Shown piece by piece: positions 26,826 to 34,714 of a DNA stretch of 64,000 nt. This DNA comes from JACRPH01 sp041665465. Its GTDB lineage: Archaea; Nanobdellota; Nanobdellia; Woesearchaeales; GW2011-AR9. The position numbers were made by a program, and so were the translations under genes. The notes under the pieces are model-generated. The model was not told the origin of the DNA and searched no databases. It saw nothing but the letters and a program-made list of their open reading frames with translations. Location: contig JBAYIU010000001.1 of the NCBI GenBank assembly GCA_041665465.1, positions 1,240,001 to 1,304,000 on the forward strand, written 5' to 3'. The first letter of the stretch is position 1, and each line of letters begins with the position of its first letter.

Positions 26826-26997
26826 GTGGCTGAAATAATGTAAGTAATATAATAAATTTGTGGAGACTGGAGTTGAACTTAAACTTTATTTGACATAACT
26901 CTCTATGTAATTAAACCTAAGTTTCAGCTGAATATAAAGGCTAACTCCTGAAACCCATTCTTCCAAAAAGAGAGTATATTTCAAGAATAAAAAGGGA

Positions 26998-27042
26998 AGG
27001 GTTTAGATATAGTCCGAAAAACAGGCCTATATCTATATACCC
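26998..27042. repeat. Casposon right terminal inverted repeat
   Basis: Inverted perfect copy, 45 bases, of 10417-10461, ending CTATATACCC at the junction with the target duplication. Confidence 0.92.
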
Positions 27043-27056
27043 TAAGAAAAATTAGC
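27043..27056. repeat. Casposon target-site duplication, right copy
   Basis: TAAGAAAAATTAGC, identical to 10403-10416. Its last four bases (27053-27056) are the 3' terminus of tRNA-Gln, read on the minus strand. Confidence 0.9.
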
Positions 27057-27169
27057 CCCGTGCGGATTCGAACCGCAGTCAATGCCTTGCTTTCAAAGTG
27101 TCCAAAGGGCACTATCCCTAGACTTCCCCATTCTTAAATGGAGGAATTAGTCCGCTAGACGACGGGGCT
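27053..27169 (-). tRNA. tRNA-Gln (UUG) with two introns
   Basis: The acceptor stem AGCCCCG pairs with CGGGGCT, discriminator A, and the T arm TGCGG-TTCGAAT-CCGCA is canonical. The anticodon stem GUGCC/GGCAU closes a loop CUUUGG + A with anticodon UUG (27103-27105) once 14 bases (27088-27101) are removed after position 37. The D arm needs a second removal of about 31 bases (about 27121-27151), which can itself fold as a hairpin (TTCC...CCATT with AATGG...GGAA). This leaves a 72-base tRNA. CCA is not encoded. The first guess from the length could have been tRNA-Glu; the AGCCCCG start and CUUUGGA loop fit archaeal tRNA-Gln. The 3' end is the casposon target. Confidence 0.82.
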
Positions 27170-27232
27170 ATAGTTTATGCTCCTGTCGAAGCGGATTTAT
27201 AAAACTTTCTCAGTTGTAAAAATAAAAACGAA

Positions 27233-27868
27233 TTAAACCACATACTTTTCATGTTTCTCTGGAAGAGCATGGCCACTGCACAAACGATAAAGTGTTTCTT
27301 TTAATCCTGAGGTATATTTAGATTCAACTTTTCCGGATCCGATTAACAAACTCGTTAACCATTCTGAAACATTATGGCTTGTGTTTAAAGTTATTTCCGT
27401 TACCTCTGGCTTTCGATTCATAATGTGAATATCACCGAACAAACTAACTAGACCAAGATAATCATCTTCTGGTTTTGGGGAAAGTTCTCTATTTAAGAAC
27501 TCTTCTATCGAGTATCTCTCTATCCCTTCTTCTGGCCAAGCTAAACAACTTGGATTCTTGCCCATGTTTATTACTCCGTAAGCTGCTCCTACTTTTTGTA
27601 ATTCTAATAACAGTGGTCTTTCTTGTTCTCCTTTCGGATTATATTGTTTCAAACATTCATGACTTATTCTTATTAGTTCCACTCCTGATGTACGAGAGAT
27701 GGTCCATCTAAAACTTAAAGTCCCTTCATATCCGATATTCTTGTCGTCAGGCCAATCGTCAAAGTGAGCGACAATTGCGTCATCTAAAGTAATCATTCCT
27801 TGATAAGGATCTGGTGTACCGTTCACGGGAGCAATGTCTCTTTCCATCGTAACTTTTAAGTTTGCCAT
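27233..27868 (-). CDS. Hypothetical soluble protein
   Basis: 211 residues, acidic, with alternating strands: MANLKVTMERDIAPVNG, GMITLDDAIVAHFDDWP, YEGTLSFRWTISRTSG, then a helical C-terminus ending in LPEKHEKYVV. No signal peptide or membrane helix. No family recognised. It stands just outside the casposon, on the same strand as tRNA-Gln. The divergent gene at 27964 begins 95 bases from its start, and the shared spacer contains an inverted repeat near the other gene's promoter. Confidence 0.65.
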   Translation of the reverse strand: MANLKVTMERDIAPVNGTPDPYQGMITLDDAIVAHFDDWPDDKNIGYEGTLSFRWTISRTSGVELIRISHECLKQYNPKGEQERPLLLELQKVGAAYGVINMGKNPSCLAWPEEGIERYSIEEFLNRELSPKPEDDYLGLVSLFGDIHIMNRKPEVTEITLNTSHNVSEWLTSLLIGSGKVESKYTSGLKETLYRLCSGHALPEKHEKYVV

Positions 27869-27931
27869 AACCTTAATTTTTGGTTCATTATTTAAATAAA
27901 TTATGGTAATTGAACCGCTAGTTAACAGAAA

Positions 27932-27962
27932 CCTATAAATACCTCTAAACTATACTTTAGAG
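27932..27962 (+). promoter_or_regulatory. TATA box and palindrome before 27964
   Basis: CTATAAATA (about 27932-27940) lies ~25 bases before ATG 27964, giving a leaderless transcript. Between them is a perfect inverted repeat CTCTAAA-CTATAC-TTTAGAG (27943-27962), placed where a bound repressor would block initiation. Confidence 0.5.
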
Positions 27963-27963
27963 T

Positions 27964-28275
27964 ATGGTGATCGGTGAAACAGCAGTAAATGCTTCCTTGC
28001 AAGCGATAGAACTAGCTGATCCGTTCTTACAAAACTTCCAACCTTTATTTGTTAAGATTACTCTTCTGTTCGGAGGGTTGTTTGGGTTGTACCTCTTTAT
28101 TCTGGCCATGAATCTTTATTATAACCGAAAGAAGGTTAAGGTGTTGAAAGATATCCGTTATGATCTTGATCAACAAAATATACATAATGGTCTTAAGTAT
28201 TCTCATCATCGTAAAAAAGGAGTAGTAAAGTGGTGGAAGAAAATTGCCCATCTGGTTAAGGGAGGATCAAAGTGA
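27964..28275 (+). CDS. Single-helix membrane protein
   Basis: 103 residues. One hydrophobic helix at about residues 32-52 (LLFGGLFGLYLFILAMNLYY) is followed by a basic, His/Lys-rich cytoplasmic tail (RKKVKVLKDIRYDLDQQN, HHRKKGVVKWWKK). No family recognised. The end overlaps the next gene (GTGA), so both are one operon. A leaderless promoter and a palindrome precede it. Confidence 0.6.
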   Translation: MVIGETAVNASLQAIELADPFLQNFQPLFVKITLLFGGLFGLYLFILAMNLYYNRKKVKVLKDIRYDLDQQNIHNGLKYSHHRKKGVVKWWKKIAHLVKGGSK

Positions 28276-28961
28276 AAGTCTCAGTTTCTTCGGAAGTATT
28301 CCGGAAATTTAATCCTGATCTAAAAATAGCTTTAATTTACATTCAAGATTTTAATCCTAAGGAAAATCTACTTGAGTCACAGCATTTGTTGGGAGAAGGA
28401 GAAGAATTGGTAAAGCTAGAGTTTCATCCAGACACTTTAAAGAATCATGAACTTATCTCTCCTTGGGCAGCGGCTCAGCAGGAATTCGGGAAAGAAGCTC
28501 AACATTATCATACTTCAATAGAAAGATTGTTGCGACAAGTATTAAACCATAAATCTATCTCTACTAAGGATACTTTAACCAATCTGTTACATTATCTCTC
28601 CTTAAAATATGTGGTTCCGATTGGTGTTGATGATGCTCAGAAGATTAACGGGGAGTTACATTTTGGAATTGCTCAAGGTAAGGAAAGAGCAGGATTGTTA
28701 GCGTTAGTCAAGAAAGGTGCTTTTTATTATCATGATCAAAAAGGAGTCTTGGGAACAAAATTTGATTATTGGAAAGGTTCTCGAACTGAAGTAACTCCTA
28801 AAACCACTTCTGCTTTAATTCATGTTGAAGCGGTTCCTCCTTTAGGAAGTAAAGAACTTAACTTATTATTAACCGAGATTAAAGCTTTAATTATTTCTTT
28901 CTGTGGAGGAAAGATTAAAGTAGTTGTGTTAGACAAGAAAAAGAGTTCTGCTGTTCTTTGA
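28272..28961 (+). CDS. B3/4-domain protein (solo PheT-like domain)
   Basis: 229 residues, starting with GTG preceded by GGGAGGATCA. The sequence resembles the stand-alone B3/4 domain (COG3382) related to the phenylalanyl-tRNA synthetase beta subunit: HYHTSIERLLRQVL, then LTNLLHYLSLKYVVPIGVDDAQKINGEL and a C-terminal strand-helix pair. Such proteins are thought to bind or edit aminoacyl-tRNA or aminoacyl derivatives; the exact role is not settled. It overlaps the preceding membrane protein gene, and is convergent and abutting with the lipoprotein gene that follows. Confidence 0.75.
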   Translation: MKVSVSSEVFRKFNPDLKIALIYIQDFNPKENLLESQHLLGEGEELVKLEFHPDTLKNHELISPWAAAQQEFGKEAQHYHTSIERLLRQVLNHKSISTKDTLTNLLHYLSLKYVVPIGVDDAQKINGELHFGIAQGKERAGLLALVKKGAFYYHDQKGVLGTKFDYWKGSRTEVTPKTTSALIHVEAVPPLGSKELNLLLTEIKALIISFCGGKIKVVVLDKKKSSAVL

Positions 28962-29678
28962 TTAGGGAACATACCTTATTATACTAAGAGGAAGGTCGCC
29001 AGTTTTAACTCTAATTTCTGTTCCTCCGTTACGCATACCGGAGATGATACAGGCATTAAGATAAGCTTTCCTTAATGCAAGGGTGTTAACTTCTTCTGCC
29101 GCACATCCTAGTGGAGGTGTGATAGTTATAGTGGTTCTTCTTTTGGGCATCTCTAGTCCCATTAAGGTTATTTCTTCTCCACCGTAAGTGGTGGGAAGAA
29201 GATATACCTCTGAAGGAAGAGGGTCTTGAATTCCTGTTGGAGAATAAAGTGAAGGAGGAGTTAATCGATGATCTGGGTTGGTCCATCTATCAGAAAATAA
29301 TAAGGCGTTTATCCCTCCTGCTCGTAATTGGTTAACTGTTCTGGTGGGAGCATTTAAACCAATTAAAAATCCTTCTCCGGAATCATCAATCGAAGGAACG
29401 AAATAAACCTCTCCCCCTAACGATGGAAGATTGGGATTATCTCGTAATCCCTGTAAAGCATTTGAGTTCCACCAACTTGGGAAGGTGGGTAAGGATTTTT
29501 CCTGTTCCATAAAAATAGAGGGATTAGGATCAATTTGTTCTACTCTATTTTCTAATACTGCTTCTTTTTCTGGTGATGCAACTACAACTTCATCTTCAAT
29601 TCTTGCAGGGCCGCCACATCCAGATATGGTTAAAGCTGAAAGAAAAGCTAAAGTGTGATATAATATTCTTAATTTCAT
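28962..29678 (-). CDS. Predicted lipoprotein
   Basis: 238 residues. The signal peptide ends in a lipobox LTISGCGG (Cys near residue 21), so the mature protein is probably a lipid-anchored surface protein. The mature part contains two similar blocks: 'PSLGGEVYFVPSIDDSGEGFLIGLNAPTR' style and 'LPSEVYLLPTTYGGEEITLMGLEMPKR', each with a (S/G)EVY(F/L)(V/L)P start, so a tandem domain is likely. The last ~50 residues have two Cys (LGCAAEE, NACIISG). No family recognised. It abuts the B3/4 gene tail to tail. Confidence 0.7.
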   Translation of the reverse strand: MKLRILYHTLAFLSALTISGCGGPARIEDEVVVASPEKEAVLENRVEQIDPNPSIFMEQEKSLPTFPSWWNSNALQGLRDNPNLPSLGGEVYFVPSIDDSGEGFLIGLNAPTRTVNQLRAGGINALLFSDRWTNPDHRLTPPSLYSPTGIQDPLPSEVYLLPTTYGGEEITLMGLEMPKRRTTITITPPLGCAAEEVNTLALRKAYLNACIISGMRNGGTEIRVKTGDLPLSIIRYVP

Positions 29679-29764
29679 CTCTTTTCCTGAAGACCCGTAC
29701 TATTTAATAATTTCTCTATTTCAACCGTTATTTATTTAAACTTAGTATTAATCTCAAGATTAAA

Positions 29765-31447
29765 ATGGACTTTAAACAAGAATTGATTCACCTCTTATCA
29801 CAAGAGACTAAAATACCCGAAACAGAGTTCACTACCTTAATCACTATTCCTCCTGATCCGAAAATGGGAGATTATGCTTTTCCTTGTTTTAAGTTAGGGG
29901 GAAACCCTAAAGAAGCTGCAGAGAAATTAAAAGCTAAATTAAAATTGCCTGAGTTTATAGAAAGAGTAGAAGTATTGGGTCCTTATTTGAACTTTTATCT
30001 GAATAAAGAAGTTCTAACTAAACAAACTTTAACTAACGTACATAACCAAAAAAATAAGTATGGTCAAGGAACTCAGAATAAAGTTATGGTGGTAGAGTTT
30101 TGTAGTCCTAACACCAATAAACCTTTGCACCTTGGTCATGTGCGTAACATGGCTTTAGGCGATGCCATGTGTAACCTTATCTCTTTTCAGGGGAATAACG
30201 TTCATCCAGTAGAGATTGTTAATGATCGGGGAGTGCACATATGTAAATCTATGCTCGCATATCAGCGTTGGGGAAATAAAAAACAACCTGATAAAAAGAC
30301 AGATCATTTTGTTGGTGACTATTATGTCTTGTTCGCTCAGAAAGCTAAGGAAAATCCAGAACTGGAAAAGGAAGCGCAAGAGATGTTAATTAAGTGGGAA
30401 CAAGGAGATAAAGAAGTTAAAGCTTTGTGGAAGAAGATGAACACTTGGGTCTTAGATGGGTTTAAACAGACTTATGCTCGGTTTGGAATTAACTTTGAGA
30501 AGGAATATTACGAATCAGAATTTTATGTGCACGGAAAAGAGATTGCTCAAGAAGGATTAACGAAAGGGATATTTTTTAATGATGAAACCGGAGCAGTAAT
30601 GGTAGACTTAGAAAAGTATGGGATGGGAAAAAAGGTAGTATTACGTGCTGACGGAACGTCTATTTATTTCACTCAAGATTTATACTTAGCAGAGTTAAGA
30701 CAACGAGATTACAATTTTAATCAACTATTGTATGTAGTAGCTAATGAACAGAATTTACATTTCAAACAGTTGTTTAAGGTTTTAGAATTGTTAGGACGAG
30801 ATTATGCTAAAAACCTGTGTCATTTAAGTTATGGAATGGTTAACCTGCCAACTGGAAAAATGAAATCCAGGGAAGGTACAGTAGTTGATGCAGACGATAT
30901 TCTAAATGAACTATCTGCTTTAGCTGAACAAGAAGTGTTAAAGAGATATGAACATTTACCCACAGAAGAAGTTAAAAAACGAGGCGAGTTTATTGCTTTA
31001 GGAGCAATAAAATTCTTTATGCTCAAGACTGACGCAGTTAAGGACATGATTTTTAATCCTCAAGAATCAATTAGTTTTGAAGGAGAAACTGGTCCTTATA
31101 TTCAGTATACTCATGCTCGTGCTTGTAGTATTCTAAGAAAAGCACCAAATGCTTCTGTTAAAGTAGATTATTCTTTATTGAAAGAGAAAGAGGAGCAAGC
31201 TTTGGTAAGGTTAATATATAATTTCCCTGAACTGGCGGGTAAGGCAGCAGAACAACATAAACCCCATTTGATTACTAATTATTTGATGAGTTTAAGTCAA
31301 GCTTTTAATGAGTTTTATCATGCTCATCAAGTTATCACCGAAGACAAAGAATTAATGTCTGCTCGCTTGTTATTAGTTGATTCTGTCAGACAAGTTCTAG
31401 AAAACGGACTGAACTTGTTAGGAATCCATGCTCCAGAAGAGATGTGA
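29765..31447 (+). CDS. argS: Arginyl-tRNA synthetase
   Basis: 560 residues, a normal length for ArgS. The N-terminal Add-1 domain covers residues 1-~105. The class I HIGH motif is LHLGHVRN (near residue 121) and the KMSKS equivalent is GKMKSREGT (near residue 366). The C-terminal DALR anticodon-binding domain is seen in FEGETGPYIQYTHARACSIL and the terminal helices. It charges tRNA-Arg in the cytoplasm; a tRNA-Arg gene lies 4.5 kb downstream. It starts an operon with the XTP pyrophosphatase, which begins 7 bases after its stop. Confidence 0.96.
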   Translation: MDFKQELIHLLSQETKIPETEFTTLITIPPDPKMGDYAFPCFKLGGNPKEAAEKLKAKLKLPEFIERVEVLGPYLNFYLNKEVLTKQTLTNVHNQKNKYGQGTQNKVMVVEFCSPNTNKPLHLGHVRNMALGDAMCNLISFQGNNVHPVEIVNDRGVHICKSMLAYQRWGNKKQPDKKTDHFVGDYYVLFAQKAKENPELEKEAQEMLIKWEQGDKEVKALWKKMNTWVLDGFKQTYARFGINFEKEYYESEFYVHGKEIAQEGLTKGIFFNDETGAVMVDLEKYGMGKKVVLRADGTSIYFTQDLYLAELRQRDYNFNQLLYVVANEQNLHFKQLFKVLELLGRDYAKNLCHLSYGMVNLPTGKMKSREGTVVDADDILNELSALAEQEVLKRYEHLPTEEVKKRGEFIALGAIKFFMLKTDAVKDMIFNPQESISFEGETGPYIQYTHARACSILRKAPNASVKVDYSLLKEKEEQALVRLIYNFPELAGKAAEQHKPHLITNYLMSLSQAFNEFYHAHQVITEDKELMSARLLLVDSVRQVLENGLNLLGIHAPEEM

Positions 31448-31454
31448 GTTTAAG

Positions 31455-31991
31455 ATGGGGATTTACTTTATTACTGGTAATAGAAACAAGCTTGAGGAGG
31501 TAAAAAGCATTTTTCCTGAAGTCGAATCCTTATCTTTAGATTTACCTGAAATTCAAGAATTAAATGCTGAAAGAATAATCGAAGAAAAATTAAAAGAAGC
31601 GAGCAAATTTCATTCTGGAGAATTGTTCTGCGAAGATACTTCTTTGTACATTAATTGTCTTAACGGATTGCCTGGTCCACTAATAAAATGGTTCCTGCAG
31701 AGTTTAGGCAATCAAGGAATTTATGATTTGGTTAAATCCCACTCTGATCTTAGGGCTACCGCTAAAACCGTAATTGGTTATGCCGGAAAAGGGAAAATAA
31801 GGTTTTTCTCGGGGGAGGTTCAAGGAAGTATCGTAGAACCGCGCGGGAAAACTCAGTTTGGTTGGGATCCTCTGTTCCAGCCAAACGGACACATTAAGAC
31901 TTTTGCTGAAATGAGTAGAGAAGAAAAGAATGAAATTAGTATGCGTCGAGAAGCTCTGGAAAAGTTGAAAGAATATTTAGAAAAAGATTAA
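31455..31991 (+). CDS. XTP/dITP pyrophosphatase (HAM1/RdgB family)
   Basis: About 178 residues from ATG 31455 (MGIYFITGNRNKLEEV). The open frame extends 9 codons upstream to 31428, inside argS, but FITGNRNKLEEV is the normal N-terminus of the family, so I use 31455. Motifs: TGN.NK, EDTSLYI (metal-binding Asp/Glu), and FGWDPLFQPNG with Arg/Lys further on (SMRREAL). It removes non-canonical purine triphosphates such as XTP and ITP from the nucleotide pool. It is probably cotranscribed with argS. Archaeal-type length. Confidence 0.9.
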   Translation: MGIYFITGNRNKLEEVKSIFPEVESLSLDLPEIQELNAERIIEEKLKEASKFHSGELFCEDTSLYINCLNGLPGPLIKWFLQSLGNQGIYDLVKSHSDLRATAKTVIGYAGKGKIRFFSGEVQGSIVEPRGKTQFGWDPLFQPNGHIKTFAEMSREEKNEISMRREALEKLKEYLEKD

Positions 31992-32696
31992 TTATTGTAA
32001 TCTTGGAACAGTTGTATGAAATTCTACGGTTAAATCTAAATGCGGAATGTGCTTAGTTCCTTCCACGTAATACGCTCCTCCAACAAAGAGGTGGTCTTTT
32101 TCATCTTTGATATAAAGAGAAGCAAATAAATCTTTTCCTAACTTTCCTTTACTAGATCCCACTTGCCATTGAGAATAATCAACATTAGCAATTAAAGTTC
32201 TTCCATCATTATTTATAACTTTCTGATCCCCCCTGATTAAACCTCTCTCGCGAAGCACTTCAGTCAGACTCCAATCATTGTTGTTCATGTAATCATAATA
32301 GTTCTTTCTTTCTAGTTGTCCAATCTGTCCACAAATAGTATATACTCTAGGATAGATCAGTCCCCAATCGAAGGCTTCTTGTTCGGTTAAAACGTCTCCC
32401 ATATGATAATGAATATCATCAATCTCCAACCCCGCTGGTCGAAATGGATCTGCAGAAACTATTGTTCCTTCGACTTTTCTCCAACAATAGTTTAAGATAG
32501 GATTATATTCTCCTCTCAAGGCATGTTCCTGAGCGTAATGTAATCTTTCGCTAAGGTCCATTGCTCTCAATGTGTCTAAATTAGCTGCGTTTCGATCTTG
32601 TAAAAGCAATCCCATTCTTTCAGTATTCTCAGTACAGTTTATAGAACAACTCTCTACAACCATTACGTATGGCTTAATTAGTCCTGGGAATTCCAT
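31992..32696 (-). CDS. Hypothetical protein
   Basis: 234 residues, no signal peptide or membrane segment. Contents: MEFPGLIKPYVMVVESC at the start, a helical section (AANLDTLRAMDLSERLHYAQEH) and a beta-rich second half (DYSQWQVGSSKGKLG, LFVGGAYYVEGTKHIPHLDL). No family recognised. Its stop abuts that of the pyrophosphatase gene (converging, no gap). Confidence 0.6.
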   Translation of the reverse strand: MEFPGLIKPYVMVVESCSINCTENTERMGLLLQDRNAANLDTLRAMDLSERLHYAQEHALRGEYNPILNYCWRKVEGTIVSADPFRPAGLEIDDIHYHMGDVLTEQEAFDWGLIYPRVYTICGQIGQLERKNYYDYMNNNDWSLTEVLRERGLIRGDQKVINNDGRTLIANVDYSQWQVGSSKGKLGKDLFASLYIKDEKDHLFVGGAYYVEGTKHIPHLDLTVEFHTTVPRLQ

Positions 32697-32798
32697 TTGC
32701 TCTGATTTAGGAAGGATATTTATAAACTTTTTGTTATTTAAGAGTAGTGTCTACATTCAAACACAAATTATTTAAATCCTTCTTGTTCAAAAAGGGTT

Positions 32799-33260
32799 AT
32801 GGCTCTCTTATGCATTCTTTGTCAACTTAACGGTGGGTGTATGGGCTGTTGTGGACATAGTTTCCTTTCCAAAAAGAAAGTTATCGAAGCAATTGAAGCT
32901 AACACTCAAGAGTTTCGGTTCTTACATCCACAAACTAGAGAAGAGTTATTAAATTTTAGAGATCGTTTCCCTAAAATCGCTTTACGTAACGGAGTTTGTT
33001 ACAACCTAATTCGCAAAAACGGTCAACTGTTATGTCCGCTGCATCCGTTACAAAATCAAGGTAAAGATTTGAGAGAAGGACATTGTGAGGTTGATCATCT
33101 TTGTAATACTGCAGTTCAGTTTAATTCTTGGAATTCTGATCTGCAAAAGAAGTTTTTAGAATGGATTGGACTAAAAAAGCTGGACAATGTGGATTATTCT
33201 TTAGGGATGGAAGACAATTATTGGCTGATAGAATTTCTTAAGTCTTACAAAAATATATAA
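32799..33260 (+). CDS. Cys-rich metal-binding protein, unknown
   Basis: 153 residues. A dense N-terminal Cys block (CILCQLNGGCMGCCGHSF) and a second cluster (LCPLHPLQN, GHCEVDHLC) suggest an Fe-S cluster or zinc sites. In plan it is similar to small Cys-cluster proteins of the YkgJ type, but the spacing does not match well enough to assign it. The rest is helical. No membrane segment. It is followed 22 bases later by a two-helix membrane protein on the same strand. Function unknown. Confidence 0.65.
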   Translation: MALLCILCQLNGGCMGCCGHSFLSKKKVIEAIEANTQEFRFLHPQTREELLNFRDRFPKIALRNGVCYNLIRKNGQLLCPLHPLQNQGKDLREGHCEVDHLCNTAVQFNSWNSDLQKKFLEWIGLKKLDNVDYSLGMEDNYWLIEFLKSYKNI

Positions 33261-33282
33261 AGAAGTAAATTATCCCCCTTTT

Positions 33283-33876
33283 ATGGCAGAAAAAGAGGGG
33301 AAGAATGGTAATGGTCTTACTGCGTATGAGTTTGGTAAGATTGGAGTCACTAGATCTGCACATAAAACAGAAGTAAGTTTATGGCTAGATTCTTATGGAG
33401 ACATATTTTCTGATTTTGATTCCAGGCCTTTATCTCAACGAGCCATGTCTCAAGATTTCTTAGATGAAGCTCGAAGAGCTACTCAGGATCTTATTTCTGA
33501 ATCATTCTCATTCAGGTTGTTAATGCCAGATAAACTTCGTAATCTTAACGATGAAAAGACTATCCGCAAAAGATTAAAAGATCATTTTCAAAAACATTAT
33601 AAGTTGTTAGAAAAAGAGCAGAAAGGGATTGTAAAAAGGGGAGCAGCCTTATCTATTTTAGGGTTTATCTTAATGGTGGGAGCAGCTTTGATCTCTCATT
33701 ATACTTTAGACGGTTTCTGGTATACTCTACTAATTATCTTCTGTGAACCGGCAGGTTGGTTTACCTTATGGTGGGGTTTAGATCATATCTTTTATTTTGG
33801 GAAAGCTAAGAAACCCGATTATTTGTTTTATGAACGGATGAATAATCATGCTGAAGTTAATTTTGGGAGTTATTAG
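33283..33876 (+). CDS. Two-helix membrane protein, unknown
   Basis: 197 residues. The N-terminal ~125 residues are charged and helical (LMPDKLRNLNDEKTIRKRLKD, QKHYKLLEKEQKGIVKRG). Two adjacent membrane helices follow (AALSILGFILMVGAALISH and GFWYTLLIIFCEPAGWFTLWWGL), then a short tail. The paired helices with WWGLDHI look like a small conserved membrane domain. Convergent with trmB (3 bases between stops). No family name given. Confidence 0.62.
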   Translation: MAEKEGKNGNGLTAYEFGKIGVTRSAHKTEVSLWLDSYGDIFSDFDSRPLSQRAMSQDFLDEARRATQDLISESFSFRLLMPDKLRNLNDEKTIRKRLKDHFQKHYKLLEKEQKGIVKRGAALSILGFILMVGAALISHYTLDGFWYTLLIIFCEPAGWFTLWWGLDHIFYFGKAKKPDYLFYERMNNHAEVNFGSY

Positions 33877-33879
33877 AGG

Positions 33880-34593
33880 TTAAATCATCTTCCACATATT
33901 TTGAAAGTAATCTTGATAGATTTTGACTAATTGTTTTGACTGGATCAAATAGCCCATGGGCTTATCTTCCCAAGTGAAGAAACATATCTTGTCTTTACAT
34001 AGGCTGATGTTTGAAGGTACCGGCATAGAAGTATATCTCATCTGAAGATATCTTCTTTCATTAAACCATTTTTGTTCATTTTTGGGAGCGATTCCTTTTA
34101 CCCCTAATCCTTTTTCTTTTCTCTTAAGATCATAATTTAAGAAGAATTTTTGAATTTCTTCATTCTGTTCTGGAACGTTGATAGCGAAGAAAAGATATTC
34201 TTCGCCTTTTTTAGTATTATCAATTAAGATATTAAGCATAGAAATAATCCCCTTTGTTCCTTCAAAGATTTCTGCTTCTTGTTTATCTTCGGCTAGTTTC
34301 TGCTTGAGTTCTAATTCAGGCAATATTTGTTTTAATTTATTTTTCTTTTCATCAATAAAATCAATTAGTTGTTTTGGCGGAACGGCTTGATAGTGTTTGA
34401 TCTTTCCCTTTTTGATATGGGTGATTAGTCCTTTATCCATCAGTGAATTAACTGAATTGTGTACGGCAGAGCTGGCCATGCCAGATTTCTCAATAATAGT
34501 TCCAACTTTAGTCGAGCCGGTTTCTAAAAGGGTGAGATAAACCCTAATCTCTCCCTGGCTTAATCCAAGGTTCTCTAAGATGGAAGTATCCAT
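33880..34593 (-). CDS. TrmB-family transcription regulator
   Basis: 237 residues. The N-terminal winged helix (MDTSILENLGLSQGEIRVYLTLLETGSTKVGTII) is followed by a recognition helix region (SGMASSAVHNSVNSLMDKGLITHIKKG), and the C-terminal ~150 residues form the TrmB regulatory domain (AEIFEGTKGIISMLNILI). This family responds to sugars or other small molecules in archaea; the ligand here is unknown. It reads divergently from a small lipoprotein gene at 34715, and a palindrome lies between them. Confidence 0.85.
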   Translation of the reverse strand: MDTSILENLGLSQGEIRVYLTLLETGSTKVGTIIEKSGMASSAVHNSVNSLMDKGLITHIKKGKIKHYQAVPPKQLIDFIDEKKNKLKQILPELELKQKLAEDKQEAEIFEGTKGIISMLNILIDNTKKGEEYLFFAINVPEQNEEIQKFFLNYDLKRKEKGLGVKGIAPKNEQKWFNERRYLQMRYTSMPVPSNISLCKDKICFFTWEDKPMGYLIQSKQLVKIYQDYFQNMWKMI

Positions 34594-34634
34594 AATTATT
34601 GTTAGTCCCTGCCTCTATTTAAGCTTTTCTAATT

Positions 34635-34656
34635 AACTCTCTAAATTTGGAGAGTT
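34635..34656. promoter_or_regulatory. Palindrome between trmB-like gene and lipoprotein
   Basis: AACTCTC TAAATTTG GAGAGTT: 7-bp arms around an 8-base AT-rich middle, located between the divergent TrmB gene (start 34593) and the lipoprotein (start 34715). A TATA-like CTTAAAT of the regulator gene lies just beside it. Candidate operator. Confidence 0.45.
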
Positions 34657-34714
34657 AGTACTTAAATACTGCTCTAACGCTTTAGGTTAATATAAAAATT
34701 AAAGGTGATGAAAA

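Larger units (their letters stand above)
10417..27042. mobile_element. Casposon (16,626 bp), intact ends
   Basis: The element is bounded by 45-bp perfect terminal inverted repeats and flanked by a 14-bp direct duplication. Its right end abuts the 3' end of tRNA-Gln, with the duplication taking in the discriminator base and three acceptor-stem bases. Inside are a solo cas1 (casposase) without cas2 or a CRISPR array, a family B DNA polymerase, an HNH-like nuclease, and HTH and ribbon-helix-helix proteins, which is the diagnostic gene set of casposons. The remainder is cargo: zinc-ribbon and channel-like membrane proteins, a HEPN-like protein, a large STAND-like NTPase and a partner. There is no tyrosine or serine recombinase and no DDE transposase. 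Matching ends and duplication imply recent insertion. Confidence 0.93.

Noticed and set aside
10417..27042. Integrative plasmid or provirus inserted by tyrosine recombinase at a tRNA gene
   Set aside because: No tyrosine recombinase is present, the ends are inverted repeats and the direct repeat is only 14 bp; this fits a casposon.
27053..27169. tRNA-Glu identity
   Set aside because: Acceptor AGCCCCG with discriminator A and anticodon loop CUUUGGA give UUG after intron removal, which is Gln.
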